Numbered from the stretch's first letter, positions 7,937-16,095 are shown. The stretch is DNA of 64,000 nt from JBBQZO01 sp038207625 (GCA_038207625.1 JBBQZO010000021.1:42203-106202); one strand, 5' to 3'. A program made the numbers and translations. Notes: a model not told the origin generated them from the letters alone.

Positions 7937-9598
7937 ATGGGCTCCAATATGGCCAACGATACCGACATTTCCGCTTCAAGCGACACCCCCACCACCAAGC
8001 CGGCTGCCGTGATCGCGCGCGAAGTGGCGCGCCGCCGCACCTTTGGCATCATCTCCCACCCCGATGCGGGCAAGACCACGCTCACTGAAAAACTGCTGCT
8101 GTTTTCCGGCGCGATTCAGTTAGCCGGCACCGTCAAGGCCAGAAAGAGCGGGCGTCACGCCACCTCTGACTGGATGGAAATCGAGAAACAGCGCGGCATT
8201 TCCGTGGCCAGTTCGGTGATGCAGTTCGAACACCGCGACCATGTGATCAACCTGCTCGACACGCCGGGCCACCAGGACTTCTCGGAAGACACCTACCGGG
8301 TGCTGACGGCGGTCGACTCGGCCCTGATGGTGATCGACGCGGCCAAGGGCGTGGAAACCCAGACGATCAAGCTGCTGGCCGTGTGCCGCATGCGCAATAC
8401 GCCGATCGTCACCTTCATGAACAAGATGGACCGCGAAACGCGCGATCCGCTCGACCTGCTCGACGAGCTTGAGTCGGTGCTGAAGATCGAGTGCGCGCCG
8501 GTGACCTGGCCGATCGGCATGGGCAAGAACTTTCGCGGCGTGTATCACCTGCTGCGCGACGAGATCATGCTGTTTGCCGCCGGCAGCGAAAAGGCCGACC
8601 AGAGCTTCGAAGTCATCAAGGGCATCAACAATCCGCGCCTGGTCGAGATGTTCCCGCTGGAGATGGATCAGCTGAAGATGGAAGTGGAGTTGGTGCATGG
8701 CGCCTCCCACCCGTTCGACCTGGAGCGCTTCCTGTCGGGCGTGCAGACGCCGGTATTCTTCGGTTCGGCGATCAACAACTTTGGCGTGCGCGAGATTCTG
8801 TCGGCGCTGGTCGACTGGGCGCCGGCGCCGCGCGAGCGCGACGCCACGGTGCGTGTGGTGCAGCCGTCCGAGCAACCGTTTTCCGGCTTCGTGTTCAAGA
8901 TCCAGGCGAATATGGACCCGGCGCACCGCGACCGCATCGCGTTCTTGCGCGTGTGCTCGGGGCGCTTCGAACGCGGCATGAAAATCAAGCATCTGCGTCT
9001 GGGTCGCGAGATCAAGGTGTCGTCGGTGGTGACCTTCATGGCCTCGTCGCGTGAGCAGGTCGAGGAAGCCTACGCGGGCGACATCATCGGTTTGCCCAAC
9101 CACGGCAACATGCAGATCGGCGACAGCTTTTCCGAGGGCGAGTTGCTGCAATTTACCGGTATCCCGTACTTTGCGCCGGACTTCTTCCGCTCGGTGCGCA
9201 TTCGCAACCCGTTGAAGATCAAGCAGCTGCACAAGGGCTTGCAGCAGCTGGGCGAGGAGGGTGCGGTGCAGGTGTTCAAGCCCGTGCAGGGCGCCGAGCT
9301 GGTGTTGGGTGCGGTCGGGGTGCTGCAGTTCGAGGTGGTGGCCAGCCGTCTGCTCAACGAGTATGGTGTGGACGCGGTGTTCGAAGGCACCAGCATCAGC
9401 AGCGCACGCTGGATCAGTGGCGACGACAAGCGCGTGCTGGCCGACTTTGAAGCGGCACTGGGTCACAACGTGGCCTACGACGCGGCCGGCAACATGGCCT
9501 ATCTGGCCACCTCGGGCGTGAACTTGCGTCTGACCGAAGAGCGCTGGCCCAAGCTGAAGTTCCACGCCACGCGCGAACACGCGGCCAAACTCGGCTAA
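7937..9598 (+). CDS. prfC: Peptide chain release factor 3 (RF3)
   Basis: Translational GTPase that removes RF1 or RF2 from the ribosome after peptide release. ATG at 7937 has AGGG 8 nt upstream; ATG 7949 (MANDTD) is a shorter alternative. About 553 aa, longer than the usual 530 because of a short Ser/Thr-rich N-terminal extension. G1 is SHPDAGKTT, the switch region has EKQRGISVASSVMQF, G3 is DTPGHQDFSEDTYR and G4 is NKMD, all intact. A domain II beta-barrel (GFVFKIQANMDPAHRDRIAF) and the RF3 C-terminal domain follow. A strong bidirectional terminator follows the gene. Confidence 0.97.
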   Translation: MGSNMANDTDISASSDTPTTKPAAVIAREVARRRTFGIISHPDAGKTTLTEKLLLFSGAIQLAGTVKARKSGRHATSDWMEIEKQRGISVASSVMQFEHRDHVINLLDTPGHQDFSEDTYRVLTAVDSALMVIDAAKGVETQTIKLLAVCRMRNTPIVTFMNKMDRETRDPLDLLDELESVLKIECAPVTWPIGMGKNFRGVYHLLRDEIMLFAAGSEKADQSFEVIKGINNPRLVEMFPLEMDQLKMEVELVHGASHPFDLERFLSGVQTPVFFGSAINNFGVREILSALVDWAPAPRERDATVRVVQPSEQPFSGFVFKIQANMDPAHRDRIAFLRVCSGRFERGMKIKHLRLGREIKVSSVVTFMASSREQVEEAYAGDIIGLPNHGNMQIGDSFSEGELLQFTGIPYFAPDFFRSVRIRNPLKIKQLHKGLQQLGEEGAVQVFKPVQGAELVLGAVGVLQFEVVASRLLNEYGVDAVFEGTSISSARWISGDDKRVLADFEAALGHNVAYDAAGNMAYLATSGVNLRLTEERWPKLKFHATREHAAKLG

Positions 9599-9642
9599 GC
9601 GTCGGTCGATTGCGCGCCACGTGTTGGTGGTGCGCGCCAACA

Positions 9643-9674
9643 AAAAAAGGACAGCTTTGCAGCTGTCCTTTTTT
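9643..9674 (+). terminator. Rho-independent terminator after prfC
   Basis: Perfect 8-bp stem GGACAGCT/AGCTGTCC with a TTGC loop, six A before and six T after. It can act in both directions and would end prfC transcription. Confidence 0.92.
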
Positions 9675-9762
9675 CATTGGGTTTCAATGAACAAAGCGCC
9701 TGCGCGCCAATGAAAACGCCGCCAGCGCGCCAATCAAGGAAAGTCGCTGCGCAGACATGAAA

Positions 9763-9794
9763 AAAGCCCGGACAGCGTCAGCTATCCGGGCTTT
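9763..9794 (-). terminator. Terminator for the first tRNA-Arg unit
   Basis: Inverted repeat AAAGCCCGGA/TCCGGGCTTT (9763-9772 and 9785-9794). Read on the minus strand it lies just after the tRNA 3' end and is followed by a T-run. Confidence 0.88.
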
Positions 9795-9812
9795 GATCGT
9801 GCTACTTAATTC

Positions 9813-9889
9813 TGGTGCGGCTGGCAGGAATTGAACCCACGACCCCTTGGTTCGTAGCCAAGTACTCTATCCAACTGAGCTACAGCCGC
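9813..9889 (-). tRNA. tRNA-Arg (anticodon ACG), copy 1
   Basis: 77 nt with encoded CCA. On the minus strand the acceptor stem is GCGGCTG/CAGCCGC with discriminator A. The anticodon arm CTTGG-CTACGAA-CCAAG gives anticodon ACG. The T arm contains GGTTCAATTCC. The matching tRNA at 10220-10296 is identical in the body. Confidence 0.97.
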
Positions 9890-9950
9890 GATGCAAGTTT
9901 TGTTGCTCTCGTACTGCTTGAGAATCAGGGCTTGCCCCCGAAGAAGCGAG

Positions 9951-9979
9951 ATTATAGGGCCAGCGCGCGCGCTTGTCCA
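9951..9979 (-). promoter_or_regulatory. Sigma-70 promoter of tRNA-Arg copy 1
   Basis: On the minus strand, -35 TGGACA (9974-9979), 17-bp spacer and perfect -10 TATAAT (9951-9956), about 60 bp upstream of the tRNA 5' end. A GC-rich leader lies between. Confidence 0.88.
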
Positions 9980-10166
9980 GTGCGAATAGACGGCCGGCAG
10001 GGGAGGCGCCATGCCAGCCTGTCGGGCCGGCCTGAAAGTGCCTGTTCCGCGCGCGCGGCGGCCATCATCGAAGGTGCGCACGACGCGTGCTGGTCGGGCT
10101 GTGCGAGCAACTGTGCGCAGCGCGGCGCGAACGGCTGTGCGAAGCACGCGCGGATGACCCAAAACA

Positions 10167-10201
10167 AAAGGACCTGAGTAGCGCGTCGCTATCAGGTCCT
10201 T
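10167..10201 (-). terminator. Terminator for the second tRNA-Arg unit
   Basis: Inverted repeat with stem AAGGACCTGA/TCAGGTCCTT (about 10168-10177 and 10192-10201), followed on the minus strand by a T-rich tract. Its stem sequence differs from that of the copy 1 terminator. The stretch 9980-10166 between the two tRNA units holds nothing I can identify. Confidence 0.85.
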
Positions 10202-10219
10202 ATGGTCAAACACGAATTT

Positions 10220-10296
10220 TGGTGCGGCTGGCAGGAATTGAACCCACGACCCCTTGGTTCGTAGCCAAGTACTCTATCCAACTGAGCTACAGCCGC
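10220..10296 (-). tRNA. tRNA-Arg (anticodon ACG), copy 2
   Basis: Same 77-nt sequence as copy 1, including encoded CCA and the CTACGAA anticodon loop (ACG). It is followed by its own terminator, so the two copies are separate transcription units rather than one tandem precursor. Confidence 0.97.
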
Positions 10297-10357
10297 GATG
10301 CAAGTTTTGCTACTCTCTGACTGCTTGAGCGTCGGGGCTTGCCCCCGAAGAAGCGAG

Positions 10358-10386
10358 ATTATAGGGGCAGGACGTCAGCTTGTCCA
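10358..10386 (-). promoter_or_regulatory. Sigma-70 promoter of tRNA-Arg copy 2
   Basis: On the minus strand, -35 TGGACA (10381-10386), 17-bp spacer and -10 TATAAT (10358-10363). The region from the -10 to the tRNA is nearly identical to copy 1, while the spacer between -35 and -10 differs. Confidence 0.88.
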
Positions 10387-10509
10387 GTCTGGCGGGCCAG
10401 TAAATGCGCGCAGCAGCACGCAGGTCCATGTTGTCATTGGCTTTTCACGCGAAAATGGCCGATAGTGCGAGGGTGGCAGCCGCCGGCTGCCCATCGCTGA
10501 AAGCTGTCG

Positions 10510-11655
10510 ATGCCGATCATTACCTGTGTCGAAGACTTGCGCGTGCTGGCAAAGCGGCGCGTGCCGCGCATGTTCTACGATTATGCCGACGCCGGCTCGT
10601 GGACTGAGTCGACCTACCGCGCCAACAGCGACGACTTCGCGAAAATCAAATTCCGCCAGCGTGTGGCGGTCAATCTGGAAAACCGCAGCACCGCCTCGAC
10701 GATGGTCGGGCAGCCGGTGGCGATGCCGGTAGCGCTGGCACCGACCGGCTTGACCGGCATGCAGCACGCCGATGGCGAGATCCTGGCCGCGCGCGCGGCC
10801 GAGCGCTTCGGCGTGCCGTTCACGCTCTCGACGATGAGCATCTGCTCGATCGAGGACGTGGCCGCGCACACCACCAAGCCGTTCTGGTTCCAGCTGTACG
10901 TGATGAAGGACCGCGATTTCATCAACCGCCTGATCGACCGCGCCAAGGCAGCCAACTGTTCGGCGCTGGTACTGACGCTCGATTTGCAGGTGCTGGGCCA
11001 GCGCCACAAGGACCTCAAGAATGGCATGTCGGCGCCGCCCAAGCTGACGCTGGCAAACTTGCTCAACATGATGAGCAAGCCGCGCTGGTGCGTTGGCATG
11101 CTGGGCACGCGCCGGCACGGCTTTGGCAATATCGTCGGGCACGCTGCCAGTGTGTCGGACATGTCCTCGCTGTCGGCCTGGACGGCGCAGCAGTTCGATC
11201 CGGCGCTGTCCTGGGCCGATGTGGCGTGGATCAAGCAGCGCTGGGGCGGCAAGCTGATCATCAAGGGCATCATGGACGCCGAGGATGCGCGCCTGGCGGT
11301 CGATAGTGGCGCCGACGCGCTGATCGTGTCCAACCACGGCGGGCGCCAGTTGGACGGCGCCAGCTCCAGCATCGCCATGCTGCCGTCCATCGTCGAGGCG
11401 GTGGGCCGGCAAATCGAAGTGCATATGGACGGCGGCATCCGCAGCGGCCAGGATGTGATCCGCGCGTTGGCTCTGGGCGCCAAAGGGGTCTACATCGGCC
11501 GGCCGTTTCTGTACGGACTGGGCGCGCTGGGCGAGCAGGGCGTCACGCGCTGCCTGGAAATCATTCGCAACGAGCTTGACCTGACGATGGCCTTTTGCGG
11601 CCTGCGCGACGTGCGGCAGGTCGACCGGGCGATCCTGCTGCCCGGCAGTTTCTGA
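10510..11655 (+). CDS. lldD: FMN-dependent alpha-hydroxy acid dehydrogenase (L-lactate dehydrogenase)
   Basis: Membrane-associated flavoenzyme that oxidises L-lactate (or a related 2-hydroxy acid) to the keto acid and passes electrons to quinone. 381 aa, usual family length. The (beta/alpha)8 fold starts with the VEDLRVLAKRRVPRMFYDYADAG region. Substrate and FMN residues include Tyr in FYDYADAG, the ALAPTGLTGM loop, Lys in GKLIIKGIMDAEDA, and the catalytic His276 in SNHGGRQLDGA followed by the Arg of that motif. The phosphate-binding DGGIRSGQDV and GRPFLYGLGA are present. It is convergent with the D-2-hydroxyacid dehydrogenase gene next door, so one neighbour acts on L- and the other possibly on D-hydroxy acids. 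Lactate is the likely substrate; other L-2-hydroxy acids are possible. Confidence 0.9.
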   Translation: MPIITCVEDLRVLAKRRVPRMFYDYADAGSWTESTYRANSDDFAKIKFRQRVAVNLENRSTASTMVGQPVAMPVALAPTGLTGMQHADGEILAARAAERFGVPFTLSTMSICSIEDVAAHTTKPFWFQLYVMKDRDFINRLIDRAKAANCSALVLTLDLQVLGQRHKDLKNGMSAPPKLTLANLLNMMSKPRWCVGMLGTRRHGFGNIVGHAASVSDMSSLSAWTAQQFDPALSWADVAWIKQRWGGKLIIKGIMDAEDARLAVDSGADALIVSNHGGRQLDGASSSIAMLPSIVEAVGRQIEVHMDGGIRSGQDVIRALALGAKGVYIGRPFLYGLGALGEQGVTRCLEIIRNELDLTMAFCGLRDVRQVDRAILLPGSF

Positions 11656-12615
11656 CTAGTCGACGACGTTGGTGGGCGCGCCGGCCACGAAGGCATCTAT
11701 ATTGGCCAACAACATGTCGGCCAGCGTCTGCATCGCTTGCGTGCTGGCCCAGGCCACATGCGGCGTGAGGATGAAGTTGGGCAGGCGTAGCTGCAACAGC
11801 GGATTATCGGCCGACGGCGGCTCGGCACTGAGCACATCGAAGCCGGCGCCGGCGATCACGCCGGTGCTCAGCGCGTGCGCCAGCGCGGCCTCGTCGACCA
11901 GTCCGCCACGGGCGGTATTGATCAGCAGAGCCGAGCGCTTCATGCTGGCCAGTTCGTTTGCGCCTATCATGTGACGGGTGGCGTCGCTCAGCGGCAGATG
12001 CAGGCTGACCACGTCGGCGCTACGCAGCAGCTCGGGCAGCGTCAAGACCGTCACGCCCGGGTCGGCCATGCGCGGCGAGCGCGTGGCCACGCACACTTGC
12101 ATGCCGAACGCCCGGCCTAGCGTGGCGACCGCCTTGCCCAGCGCGCCGTAGCCGACGATGCCCAGTCGGCTGCCGGCCAGGTCGCCTATAGGATGGTCGA
12201 GCAGGCAGAAACGGCTCGACGCCTGCCAGCGCCCCGCATCGACGTCGGCGCAGTAGGCGCGCAGATTGCGCCGCAGTGCCAGCATCAGCGTGAAGCAGTG
12301 TTCCGGCACTGAGGCCACCGAGTAGTTGCGGATGTTGGCCACCAGAATGCCGCGCGCACGCGCCGCCGCCAGGTCGATATGGTCGGTGCCGGTGGCGGCC
12401 ACGGCGATCATCTTCAGATGTGGCAGCTGGGCCAGCTCCTGCGCGCGCAGCGCCACCTTGTTGGTGATCGCGATGGTGGCGCCGCGCAGGCGCTCGACCG
12501 TGTCAACCGGGTCGGTGGCCGGGTAGTCGGTCCAGCGGTGCGCGAAGGCGGGCGCGCGCAAGGTGGCGACGACGCTGTCGCGGTCGAGAAAAACGATGTG
12601 CTGCGCTGCTGGCAT
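11656..12615 (-). CDS. D-2-hydroxyacid dehydrogenase (NAD-dependent, glycerate/hydroxypyruvate type)
   Basis: Cytosolic oxidoreductase reducing a 2-keto acid such as hydroxypyruvate or glyoxylate with NAD(P)H. 319 aa from ATG at 12615, one base after the stop of the LysR gene, so the two are co-transcribed. The Rossmann motif is LGIVGYGALGKAV. The catalytic set is Arg in NTARGGLVDE, Glu in FDVLSAEPPS and His in ILTPHVAWAS. An N-terminal substrate-binding lobe (VAATGTDHIDLAAARARGI) is intact. The closest functional type appears to be HprA-like glycerate dehydrogenase. Being fused in one transcript with a regulator is unusual and may indicate that the regulator senses the enzyme's substrate. 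Confidence 0.88.
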   Translation of the reverse strand: MPAAQHIVFLDRDSVVATLRAPAFAHRWTDYPATDPVDTVERLRGATIAITNKVALRAQELAQLPHLKMIAVAATGTDHIDLAAARARGILVANIRNYSVASVPEHCFTLMLALRRNLRAYCADVDAGRWQASSRFCLLDHPIGDLAGSRLGIVGYGALGKAVATLGRAFGMQVCVATRSPRMADPGVTVLTLPELLRSADVVSLHLPLSDATRHMIGANELASMKRSALLINTARGGLVDEAALAHALSTGVIAGAGFDVLSAEPPSADNPLLQLRLPNFILTPHVAWASTQAMQTLADMLLANIDAFVAGAPTNVVD

Positions 12616-12616
12616 G

Positions 12617-13564
12617 TCAGGCTTTCGTGATGGCTGGCGCCGGCAGGACCGGCAGTGTGGACTGGAAACCCGGATGATTGGCGAACAACTCGGCAACCCA
12701 TTCGACGAATACGCGCACCTTGGCCGACAGGTGGCGGTTTTGCGGATACACGACATGCATCGGCAGCGGGTCGCTCAGCCAGCCTTCCAGCAGCGGCACC
12801 ATCAGGCCGCCAGCGACCAGGGGAGCGAGTGCAAAGCTGGACATCTGCACGATGCCGATACCGGCCAGCCCCGCTGTCAGGTAGGCGGTCGAATCGTTCA
12901 CGGCCAGGCTGGCGGGAACGGCGATCTGAATGCGTTCGCCGTCGCGCGAATAATCCCAGTCGTAGGTCTTGCCGGTTTTGGATGAAAAATAGTTGATGCA
13001 GCGATGCGCAGATAGTTCGTTCGGATGACTCGGTCGCCCGTGCTTGTCGATATAGCCGGGCGTGGCGCAGGTGGTGAAATGCAAAATGCCGATGCGGCGC
13101 GCGATCAGGCTCGAATCGGCCAGTGTACCGCCGCGGATGGCGCAGTCGACGCCTTCCTCGATCAGGTCGATCGGGCGGTCGCTGCAACCGAGTTCAAGCA
13201 AGATGTCCGGATAACGCTCGAAAAACAGCGGCAGCGCGGGGATGATCACATCGTTGGCGATGCTGGTGCCGGCGTCCACCCGCAGCCGTCCGCTGGGATT
13301 GGCGCGGTTGCGCGAGAGCGATTCCTCGGCCTCGCGCACGTCGGCCAGAATGCGCAGGCAGCGCTCGTAATAGGCCACGCCATCGGACGTAACGCTGACC
13401 TGGCGGGTGGTACGGTGCAGCAGTTTCACGTTCAGTTCTTGCTCAAGCGCTTGTACCAGCGTCGACACCGTCGCCTTGGGCAGCTGCATATTGTCGGCCG
13501 CGCGCGTGAAGCCACCAGCATCGACGACCTGCACAAACACCTCCATTGCCTGCAATTTATTCAT
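12617..13564 (-). CDS. LysR-family transcriptional regulator (CrgA-like), divergent from the RND operon
   Basis: DNA-binding regulator, 315 aa. Start ATG at 13564 (MNKLQAMEVF). The winged helix-turn-helix covers residues 1-60 (FTRAADNMQLPKATVSTLVQ) and ends in the usual KLLHRTTRQVSVTSDG. A periplasmic-binding-protein-like effector domain follows. Two dyads lie in the 132-bp intergenic region shared with the small protein-hydrolase-RND operon at 13697-20719, the arrangement expected for a LysR regulator controlling itself and that operon. Burkholderia pumps of the CeoAB-OpcM/BpeEF-OprC class are likewise paired with a LysR regulator and llpE. The gene runs into the D-2-hydroxyacid dehydrogenase. 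Confidence 0.9.
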   Translation of the reverse strand: MNKLQAMEVFVQVVDAGGFTRAADNMQLPKATVSTLVQALEQELNVKLLHRTTRQVSVTSDGVAYYERCLRILADVREAEESLSRNRANPSGRLRVDAGTSIANDVIIPALPLFFERYPDILLELGCSDRPIDLIEEGVDCAIRGGTLADSSLIARRIGILHFTTCATPGYIDKHGRPSHPNELSAHRCINYFSSKTGKTYDWDYSRDGERIQIAVPASLAVNDSTAYLTAGLAGIGIVQMSSFALAPLVAGGLMVPLLEGWLSDPLPMHVVYPQNRHLSAKVRVFVEWVAELFANHPGFQSTLPVLPAPAITKA

Positions 13565-13576
13565 AAACCTCCACCA

Positions 13577-13596
13577 TTGTTCAGATTCCCGAACAA
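13577..13596. promoter_or_regulatory. Candidate LysR operator (dyad near regulator start)
   Basis: Perfect 6-bp inverted repeat TTGTTC-N8-GAACAA 13 bp upstream of the LysR start codon. Position and symmetry fit an autoregulatory LysR site. Binding is inferred. Confidence 0.6.
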
Positions 13597-13627
13597 TCAA
13601 TTCGACAATGCCGTATTTATCAGATTG

Positions 13628-13640
13628 TAGATCAAGTCTA
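13628..13640. promoter_or_regulatory. Candidate LysR activation site (T-N11-A dyad)
   Basis: TAGATCAAGTCTA forms TAGA-N5-TCTA and fits the LysR T-N11-A consensus. It overlaps a possible -10 TATAGT (13639-13644) with no good -35, as expected of an activator-dependent promoter for the operon starting at 13697. Confidence 0.45.
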
Positions 13641-13696
13641 TAGTGGACGTACTGCATCAATTGATACAGCCATTCTGGAACCGAAAGGAGCACTTC

Positions 13697-13894
13697 ATGC
13701 GTTATCGCGATGGAATAATTTCTACAGCAGTTGCCGTGATGATGGGCTTGGTGACGTTGACCGGCGTGGCATTCTCGGATCAGTATCCGCAGGCGGCGCA
13801 AGCGGAGCGGGTCGGCTTTGAAGCGCTGGCGCACCAGATGTTCGGCGGCGTGGCCAGCGACGAGCGCGCAACGGCAGGATCGGTGCAGCAATGA
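13697..13894 (+). CDS. Small secreted or membrane-anchored protein of unknown function
   Basis: 65 aa. ATG at 13697 is preceded by AAAGGAG (13684-13690) at ideal spacing, which strongly supports translation. Residues about 7-26 are hydrophobic (IISTAVAVMMGLVTLTGVAF), giving a signal peptide or single membrane anchor. The remaining 40 residues are polar and Ala/Glu/Gln-rich with no recognisable domain. The stop overlaps the next gene's start as ATGA, so it is translationally coupled to the hydrolase and presumably made with the RND pump. I do not recognise the family. Confidence 0.75.
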   Translation: MRYRDGIISTAVAVMMGLVTLTGVAFSDQYPQAAQAERVGFEALAHQMFGGVASDERATAGSVQQ

Positions 13895-14733
13895 ACGGCG
13901 CGCTTGAATTGCCGCTGGCGCTGCGCGAACTGGAAGTGCGCGGCGCGCAGGACGCGCTCGCTGCGCGCCTGTACAGCGCCGGCGCAACGGGCGCCAAGAA
14001 GGACGGCCTGATCGTATTCTTTCACGGCGGCGGATTTGTCGGCGGCGACCTCGATGGCGCCGACGAATTCCTGCGTGCGCTGGCGCAGCGCGTGCCTGAC
14101 TATGCGGTGCTGGCGGCCAGTTACACGCTGGCCACCGTGCGCCCGTTTCCGGCGGCGGTCGAAGATGCGCACGCTGTGCTGGTGTGGGCCAAGAAGAACA
14201 AATCCAAGCTCGCCTGGAGCGGACTGCGCATGATCGCGGCCGGCATCGAGGCCGGCGCCAATCTGGCGGCCGTGTGCGCGCTGATGGCGCGCGACCGGGG
14301 CGGCCCTGCGCTGGCCGGCCAGCTGTTGATCATGCCGATGCTCGATCCTGGTTTGTCGACCTGTTCGATGCGCGACATGCCGGCCGATGCAAGCATGCTC
14401 GACGTGGCCAATACCTGCGCGGCCAGCTATCGCGGCTATCTGCCCAATGCGGCCGACCGCAGCCACCCGTATGCGTCGCCGTTGCAGTCGAGCCGCCTGA
14501 AAAACCTGCCGCCGGCGCTGATCCTGTCTGCCGAACAGGATCCCTTGCGCGACGAGGCCGAATTGTACGGCGCCAAATTGATGACCTGCGGCGTGTCCAC
14601 CACCGTCAAGCGGCTCGCTCCGGCGCCGCTGCAAGACCCCGGCGCGCGCAATGACTGCGCCTGCAAAGTTGCGGCGCTCAATGAGATCGCCGGCTTCATC
14701 GCAGGACTGGACCAGAGCCCCGCGCCAGCCTGA
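13891..14733 (+). CDS. LlpE-like alpha/beta hydrolase, HSL family, catalytic Ser and His not conserved
   Basis: Alpha/beta-hydrolase fold protein of the hormone-sensitive-lipase family, 280 aa. The oxyanion motif is present (FFHGGGF, His45-Gly48). The nucleophile elbow, normally GDSAGG, reads G118-I-E120-A-G122, so Glu replaces the catalytic Ser. Asp217 in SAEQDPLRDE is kept, but the expected C-terminal His near residue 245 is absent (RLAPAPLQDPG). By family rules it should not be an esterase. Its position, divergent from a LysR gene and upstream of membrane-fusion protein, RND pump and channel, matches llpE in the Burkholderia llpE-ceoAB-opcM and llpE-bpeEF-oprC operons (established gene order). 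It may bind a ligand or a pump part, or be decaying; the open frame and tight coupling argue for selection. Confidence 0.8.
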   Translation: MNGALELPLALRELEVRGAQDALAARLYSAGATGAKKDGLIVFFHGGGFVGGDLDGADEFLRALAQRVPDYAVLAASYTLATVRPFPAAVEDAHAVLVWAKKNKSKLAWSGLRMIAAGIEAGANLAAVCALMARDRGGPALAGQLLIMPMLDPGLSTCSMRDMPADASMLDVANTCAASYRGYLPNAADRSHPYASPLQSSRLKNLPPALILSAEQDPLRDEAELYGAKLMTCGVSTTVKRLAPAPLQDPGARNDCACKVAALNEIAGFIAGLDQSPAPA

Positions 14734-14859
14734 CCCCGCTTTCCCGCACCACCCAATGATCGGCGCCACCGTGGCGCTGCGCTATCGCTACGCCTGATTT
14801 TCGTTGGCAGGGCCGGTTGCGCTTTTCGAATTACTCACCTCCTATTTCTAAGGATTACG

Positions 14860-16095
14860 ATGAACCTCACATCCACATACAAAACGCCAATGCGTCCGCT
14901 GCTGGCGGCCATGGCACTGGCCGGCTTGGGCGCGCTCGCGCTGTCGGGCTGCGACAAGGCGGTCGGCAAGGTGCCCGAAGCGGGCGGTGGCGGCACGCCG
15001 ATCACCGCGGCCACGGTGCTGGAAAAATCGATCACGGAAACGCAGGAGTTTTCCGGTCGCCTCGAAGCGGTCGAGCGCGTCGAGATCAGGGCCCGCGTGG
15101 GCGGCTATATCACGGCCGTCAATTTCAAGCCGGGCAGCGAAGTCAAAAAGGGCCAGGTGCTGTTCGTGATCGATGCGCGTCCGTTCCAGGCCGAGATGAA
15201 CCGCGCCGAAGCGGCTGCCGGCGCTGCGCGTGCGCGCTTTGACCTGGCCAAGCTGGAACTGACGCGCGCCGAGCGCCTGCTGGCCGACAAAGCCATCGCC
15301 CAGCGCGAAGTGGATGAAAAAGCCTCCGGCGTGAAAGAGCTGGACGCCAGCGCGCGGGCCGCGCAAGCGTCGTTTGAAGCGGCCAAACTGAACGTCAGCT
15401 ACACCCAGGTGGTGTCGCCGATCAACGGGCGCGTCTCGAAGGCGGAGATCACCGTCGGTAATCTGATCGACGGCGCGGCGGTGCTCACGTCGGTGGTGTC
15501 GAGTAACCCCATCTACGCCAGCTTCGACGGTGACGAAGACACCTATCTGCGCGTGGGCCGCGTGGCCCAGCGCGGCCAGAGCGTGACCGTCAAGGTCGGC
15601 TTGGCCAACGAGACGGGCTTCCCGCACGAAGGCAAACTGGAATTCGTCGACAATCGGCTCGACGCCACCACCGGCAGCGTGCGCATGCGCGCCATGTTCA
15701 GCAATGCCGACAACACGCTGGTGCCGGGCCTGTTCGCACGGGTTCAGCTGGGTGGCAACGACGGCGCGCAGACCAAGGCAACGATGATCAGCGAGCGCGC
15801 CATCGGCACCGACCAGAACCGCAAGTTCGTCTACGTGGTCGGTGCCGACAACAAGGCCGAATACCGCCCGATCACGTTAGGCGCCTCGGTCGATGGTCTG
15901 CGCGTGGTGCGCGACGGTTTGAAGCCGGGTGAAAAAATTATCGTCAACGGCCTGCAGCGGGTCCACCCGGGCAGCCCGGTCACGGCCGAACTGGTGGCGA
16001 TGGACGGCGGTGCCGGCGCGCCTGCGCATGATGCGGCGCCGAAAAAAGACGCAGCCAAAGTGGCGCAGGTCGCCACGGGAACGAAGGAACAATAA
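14860..16095 (+). CDS. RND efflux membrane-fusion protein (MexE/BpeE-like lipoprotein)
   Basis: Periplasmic adaptor joining the RND pump to the outer-membrane channel. 411 aa. AAGGA lies about 6 nt before the ATG. The signal peptide ends with lipobox LSGC (Cys31), so it is an inner-membrane-anchored lipoprotein. Order of domains: barrel-sandwich hybrid half (FSGRLEAVERVEIRARVGGYI), alpha-hairpin (about residues 110-170), second lipoyl half (VVSPINGRVSKAEITVGNLI), beta-barrel and membrane-proximal domain. The tail is charged and Ala-rich. It overlaps the pump start by one base (TAATG), so both are co-translated. MexE/AcrA family by pattern. Confidence 0.93.
   Translation: MNLTSTYKTPMRPLLAAMALAGLGALALSGCDKAVGKVPEAGGGGTPITAATVLEKSITETQEFSGRLEAVERVEIRARVGGYITAVNFKPGSEVKKGQVLFVIDARPFQAEMNRAEAAAGAARARFDLAKLELTRAERLLADKAIAQREVDEKASGVKELDASARAAQASFEAAKLNVSYTQVVSPINGRVSKAEITVGNLIDGAAVLTSVVSSNPIYASFDGDEDTYLRVGRVAQRGQSVTVKVGLANETGFPHEGKLEFVDNRLDATTGSVRMRAMFSNADNTLVPGLFARVQLGGNDGAQTKATMISERAIGTDQNRKFVYVVGADNKAEYRPITLGASVDGLRVVRDGLKPGEKIIVNGLQRVHPGSPVTAELVAMDGGAGAPAHDAAPKKDAAKVAQVATGTKEQ

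Noticed and set aside
9599..9720. Repeated GCGCGCCAA motifs as uptake or protein-binding sequences
   Set aside because: Only a few irregular copies next to a terminator; common by chance at this base composition.
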